This document shows positions 24,525 to 33,847 of a DNA stretch of 64,000 nt, piece by piece. The stretch covers positions 30,461 through 94,460 of the IMG/VR virus record IMGVR_UViG_3300007520_000021, one strand, 5' to 3'. Below the pieces are notes generated by a model that was not told where the DNA came from, made no database searches, and saw nothing but the letters and a program-made list of their open reading frames with translations. The DNA comes from a virus. The position numbers and the translations under genes were made by a program. Position 1 is the stretch's first letter. The number at the start of each line of letters is the position of its first letter.

Positions 24525-27500
24525 ATGAATAAAACACAAATTAGTAGTGAGGATATTGAAAATTACCTACAAGGTAATGACCCTCAAAAATACATAGTAT
24601 CCGTTGAAGCACCTTATTATCAAAATGTAGCTTCTTTGGTCATAAACGACCCAGAGTTAGGTAAATATATTGAACGAGTAACATATAAGCCATTTGTTTG
24701 GATGAGTCATGATATGTCTAAAATTATGTTCAATGGTAATCGTACTAAGATAGCTCAGGCTATGAAAGATTATTCCGTAACTATTTCAGATTTAACAATT
24801 AAAGATGGTAATGGTTTTATACCTAGTAGGATGGATAATGGTTATAAATACATTGTCAAAACTACATTATCTTATACTAACCTATTAAACTTCTTTAAAA
24901 GTGGTGGTGTTGATATTTACAGTGAGGAACATAGGAAATACTTCATGTACATATCACCAACCGAGCAATTTTTAATTCAGACTGGTAAGCGTTTATTTAA
25001 AGGTTTTGGTGATTACAATGATTTACATAGGTTACAATTTGACCTTGAAACCACTGGTTTAAAGCCTAGTACCAGTTCTATATTCCAAATAGGGATTAAA
25101 GATAATCGTGGTTATGAAAGGGTTTTAGAGGTTAAAGGTAATGACGAGTTCGAATTAAGAGAAAGCGAGAGGTTATTAATATTTGAATTTTTTAATATTG
25201 TAGATGAATTAAAACCAGATGTTATATCAGGTTATAACTCTGAAAATTTTGATTGGGATTTCTTTTTTGTTAGGTGTGAAAAATTGGGGATATCCATTAC
25301 TGAGGCTTCAACTACTTTAAATGATTCTAAGATTGTTAGAAAAGCAGCTAGAGTTAAATATGGTGGTGATACTGAGGATTACGAACAGACTTATATGTGG
25401 GGTTATAATATTATTGATATTATGCATTCCGTTAGAAGGGCAATGGCTATTAATTCAGATATAAAAGAGTATGGTTTAAAATATATTACTAAATTCTCTA
25501 AGATTGCTAAACCAAATAGGGTTTATGTCCCTGGTAATAAAATCCATAGTACTTGGGCTGACACCACAAATAATTATTACTTTAATGATGATAATGGTGA
25601 TTGGTTTATAGAGGATAGTGAAAACGCTAGAAATGTAGAAAAAATTAATGGTGAGTACCATAGTTATGTGAAAGTTTCTGGTTCATTTATTGTACATCGT
25701 TATTTATTAGATGACCTTTGGGAAACTGAGAAAATTGATGAGCGTTTTAATCAAGCTACATTTTTATTAGGTAAGATTATACCAACTTCGTACATGCGTA
25801 GTTCAACTATGGGTACCGCTGGTATTTGGAAATTAATTATGATGGGTTGGTCCTATGAGAATGGTTTAGGTATACCACAGTTACAATCGCAAGAAACTTT
25901 TGTCGGTGGTTTATCTCGATTATTAGAGGTTGGATACGCTGTGAATGTTGGTAAGTTAGATTATGCGGCTCTATACCCTAATATTGAGTTAACGTGGGAT
26001 ATATTCCCAGATATTGACATTAGTGGGGTTATGAAAGGTATGTTACTATATATAGCTGAAACTCGTGATGTTTATAAAGCTATTAAAGGTGAGCATAATG
26101 TTAAAGCTAGTAAGTTAAAAGATAAGTTTAGTTTATTGGATGAATTAAGCGAGGAATACATCAAACTTAAAAAAGAATATGACATCGAGAAAGGTCTAGA
26201 AGATAAATTTGATAAAAAACAGTTACCACTTAAGATTTTAGCTAACTCATTCTTTGGTTCATTTGGGGCACCTCACTTATTTCCATGGGGTGATATTGAT
26301 TGTGCTGAAGAGACGACATGTAGAGGTCGTCAATATTTAAGATTAATGGTTAGTCATTTCCATGAAGGTTATAATTTTAGACCTTTGGTTGGTGATTCAG
26401 TTACATTTGACACCCCAATATATGTTAAGTGGAAAAACGATAATAAGTTAGATATATTACCAATATCAGATGTTTTTAATGTAAACTCAGACGTATTTGA
26501 TGAGACTGGTTTAAGAGATTTAGAAGTAAAACCTTATGAGGTTCTAACTGTCAATGGTTGGCGGGAAATAAATTATGTTTATAGACATAAAACTAATAAA
26601 AAAATTCATAGAGTATCTACTAAAGATAGGTTAGTTTGTGTAACGGAAGACCATTCGTTATTCCAGAATGGTATACAAGTGAAGCCATCTGATTTAAAAA
26701 GAGGTGATTTATTAGATGTTCATAAGATACCAAATTTGGGGGATTTTCATAACGCTGAAATTATTGATGACGACTTGTATTTTTTATACGGTTACTTCCT
26801 AGGTGGTGGGTCGTATGAGAATGATACTTTTAACATTTCTGGTGGTAGTTTAAGTGATTTAGAGCGATTGCAAAAGATAATTTCCATAAAATTTTTAATA
26901 GATTATAAATTAATAGACCTTAGGGGAACTAATGGTGTTTATAGTTTAACTTATAATAGTGTTGAATTAGTAAAGATATTCGGTAGTGAGTTTTATACAT
27001 CATATGGTGATAAAAAAATACCATGTTTTATCTTAAATACCAATGATAGTAATAAATTATCATTCTTAAACGGTTTTTCATCATATGATAATTATGTTGA
27101 TGAATTAGAAACCTCATCATTTTTAGGTCTTAAATCTCAAGTTGCTATGTCTGGAATAGCTTATTTAATGGATAATTTAAATCTAAATAAGGAAATAATT
27201 TCCAAAAAAGGTGATAATGAGTTAATGACATTTAGGGTTGAAAGTATAAATGATGTTAACCCTGAATTAATTAATAAGATGAAAAGTAATGAGGTTTGGT
27301 TAAATGAGGTTATCATGAATGGGTGTCCAAATGGGTATGTTTACGACATATCAACACAAGATGGGACCTTTATAGGTGGTATAGGTGGTATTGACCTTAA
27401 AAATACAGATGGTTTTAACTTCGCAATACCAGATAGTGTTGAAGATATACAATATTACGTTAAAGGTAATCATAGATTAACGGAATATAATAAAGGTAAA

Positions 27501-28985
27501 ACTTTAACTGGTTTAAATGCTGTTGTTGCTGAGTTTAATGAGGTTTACATGATTGGTAGGATGGGATTAGATATTGATGATATCTGTAATTCAACTATAA
27601 ACTTTTCTAGGAAGAATTACGCTAATGATATTGGTGGTAAGATTAAATTAGTTGGTAACACAATTAAATCTAAAAAAATGCCAACTTATATTGAAGAGTT
27701 TTTAGGTAAGGGTTGTAAGTTATTATTAGAGGGGAATGGTAAAGATTTCATTACCTTATATCAAGATACGGTGGATAACATTGTTAATTATGATATTCCT
27801 TTAGTTAAAATAGCTTCAAAAGCTAAAGTTAAGATTAGTAAAGAAACTTATGCTAAGAAAATGAAAACTAAAAATAAGGCTGGTAATATGGCAGCTAAAC
27901 AAGCTCACATGGAGTTAATGGTTGCACATGACTTAGAATTGAATTTAGGTGATGTTATTTATTACGTTAATACTGGAACTTTAAAATCGCATGGTGATAT
28001 TAAAACCATCAAAGAAGCGAATGGTAGTACTAGAGTTGAGATGATGTGTAAGTTGATTTCAGCTGAGGAAATTGAGCGTAATCCAGATTTAACGACTGAT
28101 GGTTATAACGCCCCAAAATATTTAGCTGCTTTTAATAAGAGGATTAACCCGTTGTTAGTTTGTTTTGAACCAGAGGTTAGGAAATTGTTAATTATGGATT
28201 TAGTTAAAAATACTAAAACTAAAGAGATGGAATTAACTGAGAAGAATTACTTTACCGATGAGCAATGTGTTTTAATATCTGGTAAACCATTTTTAGATAG
28301 TGACCAAGATACTTACACTGATTTGATGATTATGGAAGATAAAGAGATAGTTTTTTGGTTAAGGGTGGATAAGATACCTAATAACATGTTGGAAACTGAG
28401 TGGGTGGAAACTGTAGCTGATTACCATGAAAGAATGCGATTGGCTAGGTTAGATGGTATTGAAAGAGACGTTAAATTATTCCCTAAAGTAGTTAGAAGAC
28501 TTGAATACCATGAATTAGAAGAAATTAGAGGTAAAGGTGTTTTACCTAAAGATTTAGACTTCATCACACTTGAACCAGTTATATTAGATGGTGAGGTAAG
28601 TGAGATTAACGTACACTCTAAAAAATGGGGGGTGATTATAGGTAAATTTGACGATATATTCTCTTATGAAACACTAGCTAAAGAAAGAAGTGAGTTTTAC
28701 GAAGATAGAGCTGAAGCCAAAGGTTTAGAACTTAATATTAGTAAAATAAAGATAATGGATTATTATGAGTGGTTATTCGATAAATTAGCTATAGTCACCA
28801 CTTACGCTAAATTAAAAAGGAATAGGACTTTAAATTTAGTTGAGTACCTAAATAATGTTGAGAATCAATTTTTTAATAACATTAAAAAAGAGCAGCCTAA
28901 ATTATTTGTTGGTGATACTTTAGAAATTTTAGAAATTAAAGATGATGTTTTACCTAGTGATGATTATGAGTTTAGTATTTTTTAA
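24525..28985 (+). CDS. Family B DNA polymerase with an intein
   Basis: The phage replicative polymerase, 1486 aa before splicing and about 1150 aa after loss of the 336-aa intein. The 3'-5' exonuclease is present: Exo I FDLETTGLKP (about residue 173), Exo II GYNSENFDWDFFF (about 235) and a later Exo III-like region. Palm motif A is LDYAALYPNI (D at 479), motif B KILANSFFGSFG (about 570-580) and motif C GDTDGFNF, whose GD (623-624) and TD (961-962) are separated by the intein. The protein is larger than T4 gp43 owing to extra sequence in the N-terminal and C-terminal parts. It has its own host-type promoter and a terminator downstream, so it is expressed as a single gene. Confidence 0.95.
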   Translation: MNKTQISSEDIENYLQGNDPQKYIVSVEAPYYQNVASLVINDPELGKYIERVTYKPFVWMSHDMSKIMFNGNRTKIAQAMKDYSVTISDLTIKDGNGFIPSRMDNGYKYIVKTTLSYTNLLNFFKSGGVDIYSEEHRKYFMYISPTEQFLIQTGKRLFKGFGDYNDLHRLQFDLETTGLKPSTSSIFQIGIKDNRGYERVLEVKGNDEFELRESERLLIFEFFNIVDELKPDVISGYNSENFDWDFFFVRCEKLGISITEASTTLNDSKIVRKAARVKYGGDTEDYEQTYMWGYNIIDIMHSVRRAMAINSDIKEYGLKYITKFSKIAKPNRVYVPGNKIHSTWADTTNNYYFNDDNGDWFIEDSENARNVEKINGEYHSYVKVSGSFIVHRYLLDDLWETEKIDERFNQATFLLGKIIPTSYMRSSTMGTAGIWKLIMMGWSYENGLGIPQLQSQETFVGGLSRLLEVGYAVNVGKLDYAALYPNIELTWDIFPDIDISGVMKGMLLYIAETRDVYKAIKGEHNVKASKLKDKFSLLDELSEEYIKLKKEYDIEKGLEDKFDKKQLPLKILANSFFGSFGAPHLFPWGDIDCAEETTCRGRQYLRLMVSHFHEGYNFRPLVGDSVTFDTPIYVKWKNDNKLDILPISDVFNVNSDVFDETGLRDLEVKPYEVLTVNGWREINYVYRHKTNKKIHRVSTKDRLVCVTEDHSLFQNGIQVKPSDLKRGDLLDVHKIPNLGDFHNAEIIDDDLYFLYGYFLGGGSYENDTFNISGGSLSDLERLQKIISIKFLIDYKLIDLRGTNGVYSLTYNSVELVKIFGSEFYTSYGDKKIPCFILNTNDSNKLSFLNGFSSYDNYVDELETSSFLGLKSQVAMSGIAYLMDNLNLNKEIISKKGDNELMTFRVESINDVNPELINKMKSNEVWLNEVIMNGCPNGYVYDISTQDGTFIGGIGGIDLKNTDGFNFAIPDSVEDIQYYVKGNHRLTEYNKGKTLTGLNAVVAEFNEVYMIGRMGLDIDDICNSTINFSRKNYANDIGGKIKLVGNTIKSKKMPTYIEEFLGKGCKLLLEGNGKDFITLYQDTVDNIVNYDIPLVKIASKAKVKISKETYAKKMKTKNKAGNMAAKQAHMELMVAHDLELNLGDVIYYVNTGTLKSHGDIKTIKEANGSTRVEMMCKLISAEEIERNPDLTTDGYNAPKYLAAFNKRINPLLVCFEPEVRKLLIMDLVKNTKTKEMELTEKNYFTDEQCVLISGKPFLDSDQDTYTDLMIMEDKEIVFWLRVDKIPNNMLETEWVETVADYHERMRLARLDGIERDVKLFPKVVRRLEYHELEEIRGKGVLPKDLDFITLEPVILDGEVSEINVHSKKWGVIIGKFDDIFSYETLAKERSEFYEDRAEAKGLELNISKIKIMDYYEWLFDKLAIVTTYAKLKRNRTLNLVEYLNNVENQFFNNIKKEQPKLFVGDTLEILEIKDDVLPSDDYEFSIF
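26397..27404 (+). other. Intein in DNA polymerase motif C (pol-c site)
   Basis: A 336-residue in-frame insertion between D and T of GDTD. Block A SVTFDTPIYVKW begins with Ser1, block B is TEDHSLF, block F VYDISTQDGTFIGG and it ends DLKN before Thr+1. The penultimate residue is Lys instead of the usual His. LAGLIDADG-like segments are present: YGYFLGGGS (catalytic acid replaced by Gly) and FLNGFSSYD (last acid kept), so the endonuclease looks partly degenerate while splicing residues remain. The insertion position matches known pol-c inteins. Confidence 0.9.
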
Positions 28986-29001
28986 ATAATAATAATAATA
29001 A

Positions 29002-29027
29002 AAAAGAGGCTAACGCCTCTTTTTTTA
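29002..29027. terminator. Bidirectional terminator between polymerase and neck-like gene
   Basis: AAAGAGGC and GCCTCTTT pair around TAAC, with A-run and T-run flanks. It separates two convergent genes and can stop transcription in both directions. Confidence 0.85.
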
Positions 29028-30158
29028 TTTTACGCTAAACCCTAAAGGGCGAAAACGTAAGTGTCTATTTAAATTTTCAGCTTCATTAGCAGCTCTCTCT
29101 ATTTGTTTTTCAGTACTTAGGCGACCTAATCTTTCGTCAAGACGTTCCATTATACTTTTTTTCTCTTCATTACCTTCACTTAAAAGACTTTCCCAATCCA
29201 TGGTTCTTTCAGCTTCTTTTAATCCAACTACACCACCAAATTTACCTCTAGTTCTACCTAAAGTTATCTTTGCTTCGGCTATGAATAATTGTCTAATTAA
29301 TATTTTAGTAGGTGAATTAAATTTAGCGTAATCTAATTCTTCTAAAGGAACTTCATTTGGTAATGTAATAATATCAGAATTAGCTCTTCTACACTCGTCT
29401 AAATTTTCAGGTGTTGTTTCATAATAATGATACCACACTTTACAACCAACCATACCAATGGATGTACCACCAACAGACCTAGCGCCACCAGCGAAACTTA
29501 GTCTTGAGCCTGGTGTACTTATAAGATGTAATAATCTAGTACCATCTGGACCAGCTGTTAATTTGTAAACCAATTCACTTCTTAGAATCCTATTTTTTAA
29601 ATTAAAATCAGCAGCGGTTAATAGAATATCGAAAGCTGGTGCGATGTGAAATCCACCCATACCAGCACCACCAGCACCAGCTCCCATTTGAGCGTTACCA
29701 CCACCAAAGCCAGTGTCTAGACCACCATGGTTAGCGAATAAAGCTCTATCAATAGTTGATGGTGTCATCCATAGAACCTCATTAACTTCCCTTCCAGCTG
29801 GTATTTGGTATACTTGTCTACCAGCTTCAATGTCAATAAAATCTTTTTTCAGTTCCCAAGGACCTCTAGCTTGTAGACCTACTTGTTTAGAATAAGCATA
29901 ACTAAATTGAGTCATGTAATCAAAATTTCTAGTACTTAATGCGAATGATAAATCTAAAGAGCTAATACTTTGACCTAATAGTGATTGCCATTGGTGTTCT
30001 ATTAACCATTCTTGTACGTATTGACTATAATTTTCTATCGATATTTCCAATAAAGTTTCTAACATCTCTTCAGTTAATTCAATCTTTCTAATTGGGGCCC
30101 CTAGTGAGTGTTTAAGTTGTCTAAAAATTTTCTCTTTTTCTTTTCTTTCTACTGACAT
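29025..30158 (-). CDS. Virion structural protein, possible neck protein (T4 gp13-like)
   Basis: The 377-aa protein begins with a charged helix and then LKHSLGAPIRKIELTEEMLE followed by a helix ISIENYSQYVQEWLIEH. The pattern (LGAPxxxIExTxExxxxxIxxAxxxY) recurs in neck or connector proteins of T4-like and large phages. A glycine-rich stretch (GFGGGNAQMGAGAGGAGMGG, about 151-170) lies in the middle, and the C-terminal third is helical. A late-type TATATTTATAT box precedes it by 11 nt. Assignment to a specific T4 gene is weak; a head-tail structural role is the best reading. It stands alone on the minus strand. Confidence 0.55.
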   Translation of the reverse strand: MSVERKEKEKIFRQLKHSLGAPIRKIELTEEMLETLLEISIENYSQYVQEWLIEHQWQSLLGQSISSLDLSFALSTRNFDYMTQFSYAYSKQVGLQARGPWELKKDFIDIEAGRQVYQIPAGREVNEVLWMTPSTIDRALFANHGGLDTGFGGGNAQMGAGAGGAGMGGFHIAPAFDILLTAADFNLKNRILRSELVYKLTAGPDGTRLLHLISTPGSRLSFAGGARSVGGTSIGMVGCKVWYHYYETTPENLDECRRANSDIITLPNEVPLEELDYAKFNSPTKILIRQLFIAEAKITLGRTRGKFGGVVGLKEAERTMDWESLLSEGNEEKKSIMERLDERLGRLSTEKQIERAANEAENLNRHLRFRPLGFSVK

Positions 30159-30169
30159 AATATCTTTTA

Positions 30170-30180
30170 ATATAAATATA
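30170..30180 (-). promoter_or_regulatory. Candidate late promoter box TATATTTATAT (leftward)
   Basis: The minus strand reads TATATTTATAT 11 nt before the ATG of the neck-like gene. This supports a late class for that gene, unlike the adjacent helicase and glutaredoxin, which have no such box directly upstream. Confidence 0.5.
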
Positions 30181-30195
30181 AAATTATTATGTAAA

Positions 30196-30465
30196 CTAAT
30201 TATTACTCAATAATTTATTTATAATTGAAAAAGCTTGGTCTATTGTTTTAAAGCTAGTTTCAGGTACCAATATTAATTTATCAACCATTAATATTGGTAC
30301 ATAATCTAGTTTAACACTTTTACCTAAAAATTCCACTTCATCTTTATTTTTAACATCATCTATATCATAATCTATAAACTCAATACCATCGTTTATTAAT
30401 AAATTTTTTATCTTGTCACAATAAGAGCAAGATTTAACACTAAACACTTTAACTCTCATCATCAA
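30196..30465 (-). CDS. Glutaredoxin-like protein
   Basis: An 89-aa thioredoxin-fold redox protein. VKVFSVKSCSYCDKIKNLL holds the CxxC active site (Cys13 and Cys16, CSYC), and YVPILMVDKLI gives the cis-proline VP motif. Phage glutaredoxins supply electrons to ribonucleotide reductase or other reductases; no reductase is in this window. It has three possible ATG codons at the start (MMMRV). It overlaps the helicase stop by 17 nt, so it is translated from the helicase transcript. Confidence 0.85.
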   Translation of the reverse strand: MMMRVKVFSVKSCSYCDKIKNLLINDGIEFIDYDIDDVKNKDEVEFLGKSVKLDYVPILMVDKLILVPETSFKTIDQAFSIINKLLSNN

Positions 30466-33235
30466 CCCCTTCTATTAACACTTCCATGAACTCATTTATA
30501 ATATCATCATCATTAAACGCAACATTACCCATAATTGTATTTATTATTTTAGTTTTATTTTTAATTGTATACCACATTCTAGTTGATACGGTATCAGCGA
30601 ATAATTGATAGTATACCGATACATTATTTGTTTGTCCAATTCTATACGCTCTATCTTCGGCTTGTTCGTTGTTTCCTGGTACCCAATCGAATGAGTTAAA
30701 GATAACAACACTACCAGCGGTTAGAGTTATCCCAACACCAGCTGATTTTATATTACCAATAAACACATTTATTTTAGGGTTATCTTGGAAACTATCGATT
30801 GAGTTTTGTTTACCCTTAGCATTCATAGGGCCATTATGTACAACACATTCTTTTCCGAACTTATCAGCTAATTCCATCAACTCATCTGTGAATGTTGTGA
30901 ATATGATAACCTTTTGACCTTGGTCTATCGCATTTTTAGCTAATTCAATTGTTTGGGGAATTGCTTCCATTGCTATGAATTTCCTAAGTAGGATTAATTC
31001 AACCATGTCTTTCTCCACCTTACCTCGTTTTTTAGCTATTTTCCTCTCTTCTAAGTACTCTTCCCACAAATTATTGTATTCAGCCAGCCCATTCTTATCT
31101 AGTTGGTGAAATAGGGTTGTAATCGTTTTATCGGGCATATCTAAAACATCATTTTTTTTCCTCATTAAAATAAGGTTTCTAGTTCTAACTGATAATTCCT
31201 CTAAATTAGAAGCTCCATTAGTAATCCAAATTTTCTTATTTTTACCACCGTATTTATTCCCTTGGAAAATTTGTTTACCTTCACAATATCTCTTAACAAA
31301 AAACATCCAATTATCAGCGATTGGTGCTTTAATTAGTTTTAATAAATTAAAATAATCCATTGGTCTATTAGCTATTGGGGTTCCAGATAATAACCACACT
31401 TTCTTAACATTATGGTTAACACATAAATCAACCATAATCTCACCTCTAATTGATTTATGGTTCTTTAAATTGTGGGCCTCATCGATTATGACTAAATCAA
31501 AATGTGAATTTACCAAATGTCTATGGAAAACAGCTGTGGGGTCCTCCTCTTTACTAATTTTTTTCTCACCCAATGTATGGAAATTCTTTAAAATATCGTA
31601 GTTTATAATTGTGAATTTACTAGAATCCCATTTCCTACCACTAACAATGGCGGTTTCATCACAAAAACAATTAATTTCCCTCTCCCAATTAATTTTAACT
31701 GACGATGGACAAACTATTAATATTTTTTTAGCTCCACTCTCTAAAGCTGAAACTACTGACATATATGTGTTATGCGTTACAATAGCATGGTTTAATGTGA
31801 ATAATGAATCCTCAGCATCAACTTTAATACAAGTACTATCACCACCACCAATAGATTCAATATTCTTAATGTACCTACCCACCTTATGTTTTTTAGATGT
31901 ATTATACTCATCCGATTTCATTTTAAATCTAAATGGGTTCATATCTTCTGGTAATTTAATATTCAACCTATAAGCTAGTTTACATAATACTTTAGTCCCA
32001 TCTTCTTTTTTATATGACCCAATTTTACTACTTTTCTTAACAATACCACCCAAACTATGAACAATTTCAGCAATGTCATCAACTAATTGTTCTGACACAC
32101 TGCAATATTTAACACCACTAAAATTACCATTCTTAGATTTCACACAATGACCATCAATATCCATAAGACCTTGTAGGGTTGATAACCTATCTTCTATATT
32201 AGAGTATTTAAACACATCTGGGATGAATTTAGTGTGTGATAACGTAACATCACCATAACCTAGAGATACCCCTAATAAATAAGGTTCGATTGGTAATGAA
32301 TATTCATTTTCAAATTCGATTGGTTTAACAATCGGAATTTGCCATTTAGAATCACCATTTTTTACCTTATAATAGGTTTTAAATTTATATGGTCGTTTTT
32401 CATTCAACCCAAAACCCTTCTGTTCTAATTCTAAATTCTCATCTAACATTTGTTCAATGGTTAGATTAGCATATCTAACACTACCATTACGAGATGTTAC
32501 CGTCCACATATGTTCTTTACAACAAGTAGTAGAATAACCATCATTAAATGTTACTTTAAAAATTTCTTTTTTAGGTTGTGGGTGAACTTCAAGAACTTTA
32601 GTTTTCTTACCGTCAGAACCTATTACATAATCACCAACTTTTAACTCACCCATTTTAACTTTCCCTGTAGGTGTATACACTAATTCTGAGGTACTTACAC
32701 ATTTCCCTAACCCCATATCATCAGCTAAAACACAACCATCTCTAGATAATAAAAACTTAATACCTTCTTTTTGATGTTCGTAAGGTGTTCTACTTTTAGT
32801 ATCTAATTCTACGTATTTATCGAAATCCACATCAATATCAACTGATTCAAAATATGGGTCATCAATAACCATAGTTTTAGGTAACCAATACATCTTAGAA
32901 TTTTCTTGATTCCTAGTTAATTTACCATAAACATGATAAGCTTTTTCGGTGTCGGCTAACATAAATTCAACCAATATTTTAGTTGGAAGGAAGCTTAATT
33001 CCAAATCTTTTTGTAGTTGTTGACCTAGGAAAGTTGAGAATTCAATAATCCTATTAATTAACAATGGTTCTTTATCATGAAAGTTAGTTATGTAATCAAC
33101 TTGCTTTTCAGTTAAACTTATTTTATTATTTTTAACTAGTTGACCCTTTAGTTTCCTTAGATAAGGGTTTTTACCAGAATACTCCTCTAGTATCACTAAA
33201 GCTGAACGACTTTTAAGGAAATTTATATCAATCAA
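30449..33235 (-). CDS. SNF2-family helicase with an intein in the Walker A motif
   Basis: A 928-aa protein, 617 aa after removal of a 311-aa intein. SNF2/superfamily 2 motifs are complete: YEHQKEGIKFLL (Q-like), VLADDMGLGK (I) joined to T490 after splicing, LVIIDEAHNLKN (II), VWLLSGTPIANRP (III), KVIIFTTFTDELM (IV), SAGVGITLTAGSVVIF (V) and QAEDRAYRIGQTN (VI). SMARCAL1/HepA-like phage helicases remodel DNA-protein or branched DNA structures. The start codon is TTG (33235); the first internal ATG is about 90 residues later and would remove conserved sequence. Glutaredoxin follows on the same transcript. Confidence 0.9.
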   Translation of the reverse strand: MIDINFLKSRSALVILEEYSGKNPYLRKLKGQLVKNNKISLTEKQVDYITNFHDKEPLLINRIIEFSTFLGQQLQKDLELSFLPTKILVEFMLADTEKAYHVYGKLTRNQENSKMYWLPKTMVIDDPYFESVDIDVDFDKYVELDTKSRTPYEHQKEGIKFLLSRDGCVLADDMGLGKCVSTSELVYTPTGKVKMGELKVGDYVIGSDGKKTKVLEVHPQPKKEIFKVTFNDGYSTTCCKEHMWTVTSRNGSVRYANLTIEQMLDENLELEQKGFGLNEKRPYKFKTYYKVKNGDSKWQIPIVKPIEFENEYSLPIEPYLLGVSLGYGDVTLSHTKFIPDVFKYSNIEDRLSTLQGLMDIDGHCVKSKNGNFSGVKYCSVSEQLVDDIAEIVHSLGGIVKKSSKIGSYKKEDGTKVLCKLAYRLNIKLPEDMNPFRFKMKSDEYNTSKKHKVGRYIKNIESIGGGDSTCIKVDAEDSLFTLNHAIVTHNTYMSVVSALESGAKKILIVCPSSVKINWEREINCFCDETAIVSGRKWDSSKFTIINYDILKNFHTLGEKKISKEEDPTAVFHRHLVNSHFDLVIIDEAHNLKNHKSIRGEIMVDLCVNHNVKKVWLLSGTPIANRPMDYFNLLKLIKAPIADNWMFFVKRYCEGKQIFQGNKYGGKNKKIWITNGASNLEELSVRTRNLILMRKKNDVLDMPDKTITTLFHQLDKNGLAEYNNLWEEYLEERKIAKKRGKVEKDMVELILLRKFIAMEAIPQTIELAKNAIDQGQKVIIFTTFTDELMELADKFGKECVVHNGPMNAKGKQNSIDSFQDNPKINVFIGNIKSAGVGITLTAGSVVIFNSFDWVPGNNEQAEDRAYRIGQTNNVSVYYQLFADTVSTRMWYTIKNKTKIINTIMGNVAFNDDDIINEFMEVLIEGVDDES
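31769..32701 (-). other. Intein in the Walker A motif of the SNF2 helicase
   Basis: A 311-residue in-frame insertion between K and T of GLGKT. It begins with Cys179 (block A CVSTSELVYTPTGK), has a block B-like CCKEHMWTV, two LAGLIDADG segments (LLGVSLGYGD and LQGLMDIDG) and block F/G ending AIVTHN before Thr490. All splicing residues are canonical (Cys1, His-Asn at the end, Thr+1). The second endonuclease motif keeps its acids. The ATP-binding site is formed only after splicing. Confidence 0.92.
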
Positions 33236-33305
33236 TTGTAAAATTTTAATTTTATATTATAATTATTAAAATATAAGCATTTTTTTTGAATAAGTAAATT
33301 TTTAT

Positions 33306-33316
33306 ACTATTTATAT
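33306..33316 (+). promoter_or_regulatory. Candidate late promoter box ACTATTTATAT
   Basis: ACTATTTATAT ends 10 nt before the ATG at 33327, the first gene of the connector and fibre cluster. Confidence 0.4.
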
Positions 33317-33326
33317 TAAAAAGAAT

Positions 33327-33845
33327 ATGGATAAGAAGAAAATACCTATTAATAGAAATAATAAATTTTTTTCACAAGAAGATTTTAATTTAGAAATCTC
33401 TATGGGTCGTGAGTCTATTGAGGGTGATGGTAATTTTACTGTAATACTTTATAGAGTTGATATTGAGAATACGCAAAGTGATGATATTTATAATGAAGCG
33501 TCTAAGAATAATATTAATTTTTACCCACCACAAGAATTATACGTACAACCAATATTAGGGGAATCCGAAAATAAAACTTACACTAATCAAGGTAGTGGTA
33601 GGTATTTACAAGATGGTGTTCTATCTTTTGGTATATATGTCGCACAACTAGAAGAATTAGATATTGATATAAGTTATGGTGATTACATTGGTTATGCTGT
33701 TAGCGAGACAAATATAAGGTATTATTCAGTATCTAATGATGGGCGTAAAAATTATGATAATGGTCACACTATCATGGGTTATAAGGGTTACTATAGAACA
33801 ATAACCGCATCACCTATTGATGAGGATGAATTTAACGGATTTTAA
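33327..33845 (+). CDS. Probable head-tail connector/structural protein, 172 aa
   Basis: The family is not certain. The protein has FFSQEDFNLEISMGRESIEG near the start, a central INFYPPQELYVQPILGE and YGDYIGYAVSETNIRYYSV near the end. Proteins of similar size and strand pattern lie next to tail-completion genes in T4-like phages, where they make the neck or connector. Here it is 2 nt before the tail-completion-like gene and behind a late-type box, so a structural role is likely. The exact T4 counterpart cannot be fixed by eye. Confidence 0.5.
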   Translation: MDKKKIPINRNNKFFSQEDFNLEISMGRESIEGDGNFTVILYRVDIENTQSDDIYNEASKNNINFYPPQELYVQPILGESENKTYTNQGSGRYLQDGVLSFGIYVAQLEELDIDISYGDYIGYAVSETNIRYYSVSNDGRKNYDNGHTIMGYKGYYRTITASPIDEDEFNGF

Positions 33846-33847
33846 TT

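Noticed and set aside
29025-30158. Assigning the neck-like protein to T4 gp14
   Set aside because: The N-terminal pattern fits neck/connector proteins in general; nothing specific to gp14 can be seen, so only a broad call is given.
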